A DNA stretch of 38,001 nucleotides. It comes from Geosiphon pyriformis (taxonomy: Eukaryota > Glomeromycota > Glomeromycetes > Archaeosporales > Geosiphonaceae). The DNA is taken from assembly GCA_016748015.1 (NCBI GenBank), contig JAAOMT010000231.1, forward strand, positions 287,682 through 325,682, given 5' to 3'. Positions 1 through 9,832 of this stretch are shown piece after piece. The translations under genes and the position numbers were made by a program. Under the pieces are notes generated by a model. The model saw nothing but the letters and a program-made list of their open reading frames with translations, did no database searches and had not been told where the DNA came from. The first letter of the stretch is position 1. Every line of letters begins with the position of its first letter.

Positions 1-1
1 A

Positions 2-406
2 TATTCTCCAATCTATAGATATTTTCACATTGGAAAAACACTCTATGAACGGAAACTGGAACTTACAACAGCAAACCTCACAAAAGAAGCTATTCAGAAA
101 CAACTCCACAACAAATTCAAGACAACAGCCAGATCAACAAACAGTTGCTATAGGCTTAGAGCTGCTCTTAGACTTTATGACCTATTCCACACCTGTAAAA
201 ACGTACTACAAAACCCAATTTTTCAACCTTTGAAGATTCAATACATTGAAAAGCTCACAGAACTGAAATTTCAACAATTTTCAGACCAAATTTCTTTAAT
301 AATTTTGGATTATTATCTAGAAATAACAGACAGTACTTGGACTTTGATAGAGCTCAGTCTTGAGGAGGAGATTATGTTACTAGATGAAATTAGAGATATT
401 ATTTAG
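2..406 (+). CDS. 3' end of an unrecognised protein-coding gene (partial)
   Basis: A reading frame is already open at the left edge and runs 134 codons to a TAG at 404-406, so this is the C-terminal part of a gene that begins outside the window. The translation is rich in K, L, Q and E. It starts YSPIYRYFHIGKTLYERK, continues with RLRAALRLYDLFHTCKNVLQ and ends with an acidic helix (LIELSLEEEIMLLDEIRDII). It looks helical and soluble, with no transmembrane segment. The 'FxxGKxLYERxLEL ... RLYDLF' arrangement reminds me of a Glomeromycotina-expanded family of unknown function, but this is memory-based and weak. Codon use is less AT-extreme than the flanking DNA. No function is assigned. A 67-codon ORF at 30-233 in another frame is its shadow. 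Confidence 0.55.
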   Translation, partial: YSPIYRYFHIGKTLYERKLELTTANLTKEAIQKQLHNKFKTTARSTNSCYRLRAALRLYDLFHTCKNVLQNPIFQPLKIQYIEKLTELKFQQFSDQISLIILDYYLEITDSTWTLIELSLEEEIMLLDEIRDII

Positions 407-589
407 CATGAAACTATCTCATAATTTCTATCATTAATTAGCATATATTATTGTTTCAAATTATCACTTATTACATTAGCAAAGAATGTCCGAAATTATC
501 ATTTAATTAATAACCCAAATTGTACACAACACAAATGTAACCTAATTGTGATGATCAATCATGCAATACCCCGAACTATGTAACATTCA

Positions 590-712
590 AAAGTTCACTG
601 AAATTTATAGAAATTTGCTGAAATAATTGATAGTTCACTGAAATATCTAATAGTTTGTAGAAATAACTTGTAGTTCGCCGAAATGTATCTTTAGTTTAGT
701 GAAATTGTAGAA
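590..712. repeat. Degenerate short tandem repeat (about 20-25 bp unit)
   Basis: The motif 'agttcactgaaat' recurs with drift as 'tagttcactgaaatat', 'tagtttgtagaaataa', 'tagttcgccgaaatgt' and 'tagtttagtgaaattgtag', in one orientation and at irregular 20-25 bp spacing. It is seen directly; the function is unknown. It lies just upstream of the LTR-like segment. Confidence 0.5.
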
Positions 713-740
713 AATAGCAAAGTTTAAGTTCATAGAATAG

Positions 741-916
741 TGTTACGACAAGTTGTATAAAAGAAGAGCTTTTCTCTTCGAAAAAATGTATTTTACTTTA
801 GATTTATCTCTTAAAAACCATTCCTATACACACAAAAAGAAATAAATATCAAATAATTCGAAAAACTAAATTCTTTAATTATTGTACTTGGAAAATCCCC
901 AAAATCCAACTAACAT
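741..916 (+). other. LTR-like segment (possible solo LTR)
   Basis: The stretch begins TGTTACGAC and ends near CCAACTAACA, giving the TG...CA ends expected of an LTR. Inside it are a TATA box (TATAAAAG, 756-763), a small inverted pair (agaagagc/ttttctct) and an AATAAA at 841-846. That order (TATA, then poly-A signal, then CA end) is typical of retroviral-type LTRs of fungal Ty3 or Copia elements. No target-site duplication and no second copy are visible in the window, and no gag or pol follows. An ordinary promoter region would be an alternative. Confidence 0.28.
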
Positions 917-1070
917 TTCGAAATTGATTAGCTACCAATTTTAGTAAACTGTTATTGACTCCAGGCCTGAATAGAAAACGTTTTCCTTGATAAAATTCCT
1001 ATTTCTTTTTACATTTCTTTTATTTTTTTTCTTTTATTATTATAATCATTAGGATAGCCTACAGACAAAA

Positions 1071-1191
1071 TTCCTGTAGAAGAGTTGACTTTCACAGCAA
1101 AATAACTACACATTTTTAGTAAGCTTTCAGATGAGCAATTCCTGGGAAAGAGTTGACGTTTACTACAATGTAACTACATAAAGTAACTGGC
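1071..1191. repeat. Diverged direct duplication, 68-bp offset
   Basis: Two copies start at 1071 (ttcctgtagaagagttgac) and 1139 (ttcctgggaaagagttgacg). Each continues through a run ending 'taactaca' and a 'gtaa' tail. They align over about 50 bp with mismatches and small indels, suggesting an old tandem duplication. Confidence 0.5.
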
Positions 1192-1353
1192 AAGGAATTG
1201 GCCATTCCACTTATAAGCCCAGCAATTCAAATTATAGAAGATAATTTGAAGATAAATTCAGTTACTGGAGGTTCAACCACATCCAAAAAACGTGAATTCA
1301 CAGCAAATAAGTATCAACAACATTACAGAAAAGAGACCAAAAACCTTCAGTAA
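1174..1353 (+). pseudogene. Short coding-like remnant, unrecognised
   Basis: A stop-free stretch of 59 codons follows a TAA at 1171-1173. It contains GKELAIPLISPAIQIIEDNL and then a lysine/threonine-rich segment (SVTGGSTTSKKREFTANKYQ). There is no ATG at its start. Composition is protein-like and the surroundings are transposon debris, so it may be part of a decayed element. ORFs this long also occur by chance in such AT-rich DNA, so confidence is low. Confidence 0.22.
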
Positions 1354-1559
1354 CACCATGGATTTACAGGCCGTTAGCTGAATGCACCGGCAACCCCTTA
1401 GTTTTCTGGTTAAATTGTCTGTTAATTCAATCAATTGCTTTTTGGTCAGTGTGACCAACACGCTTGTGTTATGTGAGTCTTCATTGGTCAATAATATTTC
1501 TAATGTTTTCCAGTCTGGTGTCAGTGTTCCTGTTACTAATGTTTTGGGTGTGGTATAAT

Positions 1560-3267
1560 ACTTAAACGTGGTTGCTTTTTTAAGAAAATTCAGGATTGTG
1601 TTTATGAATTAGCTTTTAGATTGTAGTAATATGTGCTTCACTTGGAGCACTTTTCACTGATAGAAAAAACTGGATCCCAAAGGTCGGGTTTCTGGTTGGT
1701 TTATCTTTTTAGTCTCATTCATTTCTAGTGGTGGTCTAGCTGACATTAGTGCTTTGGTCCACCATTCCATTTCAGACATACACTTATGTAATTTTGGCTT
1801 TGTTAATGGTTGTTTTGTTGAAATGAGCCTGGTGTTATAAGTATATATACAGATGAATCAGTCAAAGATTTGGGTTCTGTAGGCACTTGTGGTGGTGCCA
1901 CTGCTTACTTTTCATATGTTGACTTGAGTGTAAGGGTTAGAGTATATGGCTTGCTTTCTTCAACTCTGGCAGAACTTCAGGCCATTGCTCTTGTTTTGGA
2001 ATGCATTCCAACTTCTAATTCAGTTATGTTGTTTATGAATAGCCAGGCTTTCTTGGATGTGTGTGCTTTGTTGATTAATTCTGTTAGTCCCAATTTTCAC
2101 GATAAATGCTGGATTGAAAAGGAACACATTTGTACCACTATTGCTTCTAAGAGATTTTCAATTTGTTGAAATAAAGTCAAGAGCCACTCTGGAATAATTG
2201 GTAATGAGCATGCCGACTTTTTTGCTAACACTGCCACTAAGTTTAAGTTTGTGCTGCCAGTTAGTATGACATGTCGATTTATTGCTGTGGAAAGCTGACC
2301 TGTTTCTGAGAACATTCATTGGTTTGTATGGCATTTATTTGATGCTGTTAATTTTGTTGGCTGGGAGTCTAAGTATATGGGTGGCATCATTGATTTGAAT
2401 CTTGTCAAACAATTTGATATGTGCCAAATCTTTCAAGTTTGGCATCCTGATAGTGGTATCTGCTCTGGCTTCTCCAGCTCTGTCACTATGGCACTAAGAT
2501 CTTATTTCATAAAAGCTCTCCATTGTAGGCTGCCCACAGCTATACAGAAGAAATGGTACAAACCAAGTTATCCTAATGTGGTGTGCATCTGTTGTGGTTT
2601 GGTTGAAGATTCTGACCATATGTTTTTATATGCTTGGGATGCTGATGCCAAGTGAAAGTTGATTTCTGATATGATTAAAACATGGACTAACTTGCCTGGA
2701 ATTGGTGATTTTAATTGTGCTGTGATTTACTCCTTGCATGATGCTGAACTGTCGGATGGTTTGTATATGGCCCTGGCCAAGGGTTTTGTGTTGAAAGAAT
2801 GGGTGGCTAACATAGCGTATTTGTTAGGCCCTGGATCTGATGGGGATTTGTTGGTTATTAATCTGGTCTGTGAGTTTGCGGAAGGTCATCAATTTTTTAT
2901 TTGGATACTAACTGCCAAATTAAGGGTGTATTATAAGAAATACGGTCTCTTGCCAAGGGATGGCTTTGTGTTTCTGACCATATCTGGCCTGGCATCTATG
3001 TGGTCTTGTATAATGGTTTTTGATTTGGAGTCAGATTGAGTATACATGTTTGTTTTTGTTTGTATCTTAGTTTAGTGAGCTTACATTTTGGTTTTCTGCA
3101 TGACTTTCCTGTGCTAAAAGGTTTGAGTGCATAGTGTTGTCTTAACTTGGCCTGAGTAGCCAGTCACATGTTAACAATGCATGAACCATACTTAATTTAG
3201 AGTTTTGTTAATTCTATGTACTTAAGTAGTGATTGGGCTGCACTCGTAAAAGCTGAATAAAAAAAAA
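1560..3267 (+). mobile_element. Decayed non-LTR (LINE-type) retrotransposon, 3' half
   Basis: This remnant carries the C-terminal part of a LINE ORF2 (RNase H and a trailing Cys-containing region) and a roughly 220-bp 3' UTR ending in the tag 'gattgggctgcactcgt' (3231-3247) and an A-rich tail (about 3256-3267). Upstream of the RNase H, scattered pieces in different frames resemble the linker of glomeromycete LINEs, such as KLDPKGRVSGWF near 1665-1705. The 5' side, including the reverse transcriptase, is missing or unrecognisable, as expected from 5' truncation. The same 3' tag occurs on the minus strand at 25578-25598. Confidence 0.75.
1831..3039 (+). pseudogene. LINE ORF2 C-terminus: RNase H domain plus tail, with stops
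   Basis: One frame holds the whole piece, interrupted by TGA at 2167, 2296 and 2653. The RNase H type I fold is visible in order: YTDES (first Asp, near 1846), the Glu in TLAELQAIALVLE, the third position as FMNSQAFLD where TDSQ is expected (so the catalytic Asp is replaced by Asn), and VKSHSGIIGNEHADFFAN (His and final Asp). Next comes a region typical of these elements: VWHPDSG, KALHCRLPTAIQKKWY, and a zinc-knuckle-like CICCGLVEDSDH. All three stops can be explained by C-to-T or G-to-A transitions (TGG or CGA to TGA), as in methylated or RIP-like decay. It is not functional. Known role of the family: degrading the RNA strand during target-primed reverse transcription. Confidence 0.8.
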
Positions 3268-3269
3268 TA

Positions 3270-5545
3270 TATTATATATCTTTTTTATAAATTTAATATT
3301 TATAATAGTTAATATATATAAAATTATTTTTGTAATTATAAAGTATAGTTTTAATAATAAATTTTATTATAATAAAAAAAAGCTATATAAACAAGTTTTT
3401 AAAATTCAAAAAAAGATTTTGGAAAAATATTTAGTTTTAAGACAAAATACAATAGCAAAGCAAAAACTTAAATACACTGAACTAATTTTATATTAAAAAA
3501 ACAAATTCAATATTTGTAATAACATTAACTTAAATTTTAAGTTTTTATTCAAATTTAAATCTTAATTATTAGTTAGTCAATTTATAAGATTAAATATATG
3601 TTTTATAAAAAAAATTTTGAACAATTTAACTTTTATGTTTTGAATAATTTTTTTATTAAAACCACTATTTATTTCTAAAAACTTTAATATAAAATTAGTT
3701 ATATATAATTTTAGTAATAAAATATTTGCTAAATAAATTAAAATTTTTATTTATTAGCAAAACAAACTTCTTAAAAATTTAATTTATTTATAAAAAAAAA
3801 TTTTTTACAATTTTACTTAGAATAATGTTATTATTATCTTGCAAGATTAAAAAAGCATTAAATTTTATTCAAAAACACAAAATACAAATGCAGAAAACAA
3901 TTTTAAATTGTGCTATTAAAATAGATTAAAAACAACAAAAAATAAGAAAAAAGCATTTAAACTTTTTGTAATGACTCTAATTGGTTGTTTGAATAAAACT
4001 TTGAATAAAAAACTTCTATCCAAAGCCAAAAACTGTTTTGTGTATTTAATACTTAAAAAAAGCTTGTCAAAATATATTTCTCTGGTTGTCTCTATTTTTA
4101 AGAGAGCTTCTTAAGTATTAGAACTATTAAAAACAATTAAAGAAATATAGTTTCTTTTTTTTTGTTTTGATTGTAGTTATAAAAATACAAGAAAAAAAAG
4201 AGTATTTTTATTTAATATTTTAAAATATAAATACCTTATTAATTAATGTATTTTATTAACCAAAACATCAATTTAAATTTATTTGGTTAATAATTAAGCT
4301 TGTTTATTTTTAAAATTAGAAGTATTTTAAATTTTTAAAATTTATGCTGCATTTTGTTACAGACTTATTTTAATAATATTTTTTTTGAGTATATAAAACA
4401 TTATAAAATATATTTGTTATTTTTTTTTATCTTATTTTTAAATGTATATATTTGGAAATTTATTAATGTAAGAGGATGATTTTAAAATATATGGAAATAT
4501 ATATGAATATTCAACTCTTATTAACCAGCAGACTTTTTGAAATTATTATATAAATAAAACTTTCAACATGTAAAAGCCTTAAAGTTAGTAATACTAACAG
4601 AAAACTTTTTTCAAAGTTAAAGATGGCAGATTGAAAGAATAATTTATAAAAATTGAGCTTGTTTATTAAAAACAAAGGACATTATTAGCTTTTAAATTAA
4701 ATTAAACTAAATTGAATTTGTGTATTGGTTATTTTCAAATGTCAATTCTTCTATGATAAAAAGCCTTTTCACTTTATCAGTAAATTTTTGGTTAATAAAT
4801 AATTTTAAGTGAAAAATAGTGTCTTTTTTTAATTTTAATATGGAAATAAAAAAATTAAAGCTTTGTCCAATTTCTTTAAATATCACCATTTAAAAAAATT
4901 TCAGTAAAATCAAAAACTGCCAAAGTTTTAGAATTCTCATCCTTCTTCGACAATACACAGGTATACTTTTGATATGAAATCAAAAAATTTCAAAATTTTT
5001 ATGGTGATCTCACATTGGGAATGGGAAATTCGTTCATTATATTAATAATAAAATAGAAGTTGACCGAGTGATACATACTAATGATGATCTCCCTTATCAA
5101 CTGAAACATTCCCAGAATAAATTCATGCATCATAATTTAGAATCTTGAATTTTTAGATGATTGTGATTGTCATATGTCAGAGTTTGATAGGTTGCTGCAG
5201 GGTTATCAATGTTCTGGTTTTGTGGGTGTAGATATTGATAGAAAATTTAGCCATGTGAAAAGGATCTAGTTGTAAATATTTTTCTTTATTAAATTAGAAT
5301 TACTATACTGATTATTTTAAGCGAGGCAGAATAGTCATGGATAATAATAAAGTTTTTATTGTATTTTGGGGACAAAAATGTAGCTTTGGGTAAATTCTAA
5401 ACCTACGTTTTCATGCCTATTATTAACATTTAAGACTAAATAAAACCACAATATTTAAAAACCCTTTTTTGATTTCATCAATTAACCTCAACAGTGCCGA
5501 ATAAGCCTAGTGAACACGCCTATAATTTTCAAAAATAATTTCTCT
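3270..5545. other. AT-rich spacer without recognisable genes
   Basis: The stretch is almost entirely A/T with runs of A or T. A 60-codon minus-strand ORF at 4707-4889 has a low-complexity K/F/I composition and is judged spurious. The sub-stretch 4890-5270 is less AT-rich and may hold an unidentifiable, very old coding remnant, but no frame stays open. Confidence 0.6.
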
Positions 5546-5546
5546 C

Positions 5547-5551
5547 TATTA

Positions 5552-5648
<97 letters not shown>

Positions 5649-5683
5649 CATTGAATTATTATTATTATTATTATTATTATCAT
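5547..5683. repeat. (ATT)n microsatellite
   Basis: The array has about 45 near-perfect ATT units with two interruptions (ATC near the start and 'atcattgaatt' near 5647-5655). On the minus strand it reads (AAT)n, the tail type seen at 25541-25577 next to a LINE 3' end, but no LINE tag adjoins it here. The poly-leucine ORF over it is not a gene. Confidence 0.95.
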
Positions 5684-5689
5684 TTAATT

Positions 5690-7065
5690 ATGCTCGGTAG
5701 AAACTAAAATTTTTAACTCAAAGCTTTCTCAATAAATCAATTTAATTTTCATCAACGCGCTTACTGAATTCACAATTAATAAACTCCTTAGAAATTATTA
5801 AAACTAAAATTATTTTGAAACATTTAAAGAAATTATAAACTTTATAGATAAGGCAATAATAACAATGTTCATTGTTATTCAAGAATTTTTAAATTTTAAA
5901 CGCTCATAGTCATTAAATATTTTCTTTAAGGATTGATTAGAAACAATATATAAATCTTTTCTAAAATTTTAACATCCATGACAAATATACTTATTAATTT
6001 TCTATAAAAAGTTGATTTTCTCGAAATTGACCGAAAAGTAATTTAATGTCATTAAATCATTTGAAACTGAATTATATAATAAAAAAATTTTCATTTTAAA
6101 AGGAAATGATTAATAGAAATGTAAAATAGTTTCATTCATAAAGTGTTTGATTATAAGCACCAGATTTAAATGCATACCTAAAAAATTAATGTGAAAAAAT
6201 AAAAAAGTTGTTCATTATATAATTATTCTAAGGGTTTTATAATGAAAACTATTTCTTTCAGCGTTTGATAAGTTTTCAAAAGTAAATTCAGCCTTAAAGA
6301 TAGGAAAATTAAAATTAAAATTTTATACATGAAAAAGGTGGTTTTGATAAAATGATTATAATTTTTTAATGTTTACTTTGAACGTAATAATAAAAAGAAA
6401 TCAAATTCTACTTATTTAATTAATTAAACAACAAACCAACTAATTAACTTGATGCATTAAAATTTCAAAAATATTATTCTCTTTTTAAGCAATAAAGTAA
6501 TATGTAAATGTACAAGTTATTGAATCCTGTTTGTTACTTACTATTTTTCACATCCAATTATTTGTAATTATATTAAATTTTGCCTTTTAAAATCAATATC
6601 TAATTGCATAAATTTAGGCAAGAATTATCAAAAATTGAAACGTTACTATATTTTAAATAACTTTTTCTATTTTTTGAGTTATTATCGAAAAGAAAAATGC
6701 CTTAAGCAGCATAAATAATAATGTTTGCGAATTAGGTCTTAAATCAATCATTTTTTTTAGTTTTACGCTCTATACTATATTTTTATTAGAAATTTATTTT
6801 TTTAAGGCCTCTCTCTAAATTAAAAAGATAATATGTTACTTGATTAATGAGATAAAATTATCTAAATTATGAGCATAAAAAAGGCGATGCTTGATAAAAT
6901 CATATAACACATATTTAGAATAACTTTATTTATTGTAGTAAATAAATCTTAGGTTTAATTTGATCTATGAAAAAATTTAGGTATAAAGCCAAAGTTCTAT
7001 GTGAGTAAATAACGAGAATATTGATACGGAATATTATTTAAACCTATCTTTTTATGAAAACACCC
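5690..7065. other. AT-rich intergenic region
   Basis: I see no frame with protein-like composition on either strand. The last 150 bp presumably contains the promoter of the lipase gene; a TATA-like 'ttataaaaaaaa' lies at 7067-7078. Confidence 0.55.
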
Positions 7066-7066
7066 C

Positions 7067-7078
7067 TTATAAAAAAAA
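7067..7078 (+). promoter_or_regulatory. TATA-like box of the lipase gene
   Basis: 'ttataaaaaaaa' lies about 150 bp upstream of the chosen lipase ATG. It is a weak call because such strings are common in this AT-rich DNA. Confidence 0.25.
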
Positions 7079-7226
7079 GTTGAAAGGATATCTAATCTCC
7101 ATAAATACAAACAGAAATCTACAGTTTGCAAACCTTTTTATGGTTTACTTTCTAGTCAAAAATTTTATTCATCACATCTTTCAATTCAAGAACTCTGAGA
7201 GAAATAAAATTGAATATATTTTAAAA

Positions 7227-8552
7227 ATGAATTCAAAAATATCTTTCTCACAACGAAACGTTTCTTTTTTCAATCTATTATTATTATTATTATTATTATC
7301 GTTAGTAAACTATATATTTTCTAAAAAGATTTTTGCATATGAAAAACTGAGAACATACAGAAATATTTCCAATATAGTTTTTAATAATACTCTAAATCGA
7401 AAATATTTAGAATCTAATAATTTGACCAAAAGAGCTAAAATAATTGATAGAAATCAACTAGATAAGATGTGGCTTTTAGCTGATGTGGCTTACTATGCTC
7501 ATCAGACTTATTGTTTACTTGATGAATCAGGGTTTGTGGAAGATGATATTTATAGTAGGTATGGTGCTATTTCACTTGCGAAATTTTAAGTTTTTCTGAG
7601 AATGAAATTTTTAAATTTTTAAATTTAGCGTGGGTATCATTCGCCTCGCGGAAAATTTTGAGGGATGAATTGTTTGTTCCAGCAATTATGATACAAGTTA
7701 GAGGGCGAGAATTAACCTTTGATAGAATGGTTGAATGGGATAGATCCTTCGCCTTTAAGACTCTAAAATTGGGTGCATTTCAAAATTTCAAAGTACCGCT
7801 GGAATCTTATCAAAGGTTTGAAAGAAAATTGAAAGATAGAATATTGAATTCTCTTGAGAAACTTGTGTCCCATAAAAATTATAAAAATTATGTAAATCAT
7901 AATTTTGTTTTTACAGGTCATGGTGAGGGTGGAGGTAATTAAGATTCGCAATTTTTTATATCCCATTATATATTAAATTAATTAATGGATAAAACCTTTT
8001 TAAAAGCTCTAGCTACCTATGCTGCATTAGAATTTTGGAGGGAGAATCGCGATATAATTAAGCCACAGCAAATTGTAATTATTACATATGGAGCTCCAAG
8101 AATTGGAGATAAAGGATTTGTACGCTATATTTCACAAAGATTCTTCGTCAACCGCGTGACTTATATCAATGACTACGTCCCATTGTTTTTGAGCCGCACT
8201 TTTAAACATCCGGATACTGAGTATTGGATACTGCGTGACATTTGTGACTGTGGAGATAACAGACCTATAATTTATAATTGCCGTATGCATTTTGGAACCG
8301 AAAATCCTGTAAGTATGGAATATTTTTAACCTGATTTAAATATCTAGAGTAATTTAACCCATTTTGTCATAATTATTATAGAGATGTAATCTAAAATTTC
8401 AAAAATCTTTACTAAAGGGAGAGCTAGATAAAACCTCAGCGATTTATGGCTCATTTATTGATGCACATAATGGACCCTATTTTGGGTACAGGATGAAAAA
8501 ATGCTATAAATATAAGTCATTTGAGAATTTTTATTATAAATATCCAATTTAA
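7227..8552 (+). CDS. Secreted class 3 lipase-like protein, catalytic Ser replaced by Gly
   Basis: Model: exons 7227-7554, 7629-7934, 8007-8308 and 8382-8552, 368 codons plus TAA. The second to fourth exon junctions are GT-AG and restore family motifs (GTAATT...AAAAG; GTAAGT...TATAG). The first donor is GTAGGT at 7555, or less likely GTGCTA at 7564, which adds three residues. The ATG at 7227 gives a signal peptide with an eight-Leu core (about residues 17-24). Class 3 lipases hydrolyse ester bonds of acylglycerols through a Ser-Asp-His triad. Here IQVRG corresponds to the oxyanion strand (family: AFRG). The nucleophile elbow GHSxGG is GHGEGG, with Gly at residue 208 (codon GGT). Asp267 (NDYVP) and His341 (AHNGPYFG) are present. 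The reading frame is intact, so this may be an expressed pseudo-enzyme or a recent loss. Confidence 0.85.
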
Positions 8553-9830
8553 AGATTTTTAGCTTTATTTGAGAGTTTTAATTTTACATTTCTTTTCATT
8601 CAATTATATACAAATTTGCCTTAAAATAGGTGATTTTTAAAATTTTCATTGTGCTCAATTTTTTTATTTTGAAAAATCTAAATTTTCAAAATGTCAGTTA
8701 TTTCCGACTGCAAGTTTTTAAAACGATGAAATTTTTTTCAACCTCCTCCCCCCCCCCCTTCCACCCACCCCTGATTTGCATGCAACAAAAAAAATTAAAA
8801 AAATTTAGATAACAGTATGTAATAAATGTTAGCCATTTTGTAAATTTTATTATTCCTCAAAATATTCGAATTCTTTAAAAATTTTATTTAGAAATTGAAT
8901 CAATGAGTCTTATAAATAAAATTTACACACTAGAAATTTTTGAATTTTTGAATTTAGTAATTGAACTTAATTAAAAAAAGACTTTTTATTTGTTTAAACG
9001 GTAAAATTGAGAATGTACTAAGATTTCTAAATATTTTCTAATTAATGTCCTATAGAGAGTTCTAGATTTAGGGTAATAGTTTTCTGATGTAGTTATCAAA
9101 GTCAGCCGCGATACCATCATCTCAAAATTCTTAATGAAAGGGATATAAAACAAGCAAAATTTATTTTATATAATTTTTTCAAATATAACTGAGTTCACAT
9201 ATATTTCAAAGTTGTAGGCTTTAAAATCAGCTTTTCAGTCAAAAGCTTTAAGAGAAACTATTATAAAAAACTAAAGTATTAATGTTCAACTAACAAAACA
9301 TTTCTAATCTTGTAAAAAATAGTTTAACCATGATGAATCTTGATTCTTAATTCAAAAATTTTTCTTCAATTCATTTATTCATCTGGTAATTGGATTGATT
9401 GATTGAATTGATTATTATTAAATTAGAATAGTCAACATTAGTAAGATGTTCTCACTCTGTAAACTTGCGTACAGCCCCATCAGGCAAAGCCTTTATCGAG
9501 AACTTTAGCAGCCAACTCCTCAAGGAAAAGAAAACCTATCAAAAGAAATCCTTTGAGTGCTATTTATAACTTATATTTTTCCATTGAAATTCAATAGTCA
9601 TTTGTAATTTAAAAGACTAATCTTGATAATTGTTATATATTTCAAATGTTTAATTAACCAAACAATTACTTTTATAGAGTTACACAACATTTATTTCAAA
9701 GGTAAAATGAAATAAGACAAAATAATATATGAAACCAAGATAATTCAAGTGATTGATAAGCTAATTTTACATTATTTTGAGGGAGTTGAGTGACATCACT
9801 TTTTTGAGGGTTATTGCTATTCTTTGATTG
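8553..9830. other. Intergenic region
   Basis: It is mostly AT-rich. Positions 8741-8773 are a C-rich tract (11 Cs from 8748, then 'ccacccacccc'), striking in this background. From 9446 a 20-codon frame (MFSLCKLAYSPIRQSLYREL, then TAG at 9506) resembles a mitochondrial presequence and is followed by a less AT-rich 60 bp, but no continuing gene is visible. Minus-strand 8990-9185 is open for about 62 codons without a start. Confidence 0.5.
8741..8773. repeat. C-rich homopolymer tract
   Basis: Eleven consecutive C are flanked by 'cctcct' and 'ccacccacccc' in DNA that is about three quarters A/T. On the minus strand this is a G-run cluster. The ORF across it (8630-8812) is a compositional artefact. 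Confidence 0.9.
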
Positions 9831-9832
9831 TG

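Noticed and set aside
30-233. 67-codon plus-strand ORF
   Set aside because: It overlaps the longer edge-to-406 frame, which has the more protein-like composition; treated as a shadow.
1273-1491. 72-codon minus-strand ORF
   Set aside because: Antisense to transposon debris; no family features.
2097-2315. 72-codon minus-strand ORF
   Set aside because: Antisense shadow of the RNase H remnant.
5510-5707. Poly-leucine ORF
   Set aside because: Translation of the ATT microsatellite.
8630-8812. ORF with Pro-rich end
   Set aside because: Produced by the C-rich tract and A/T runs.
8990-9185. About 62-codon open minus-strand stretch
   Set aside because: No start codon, no recognisable family, and of a length expected many times by chance in DNA this AT-rich.
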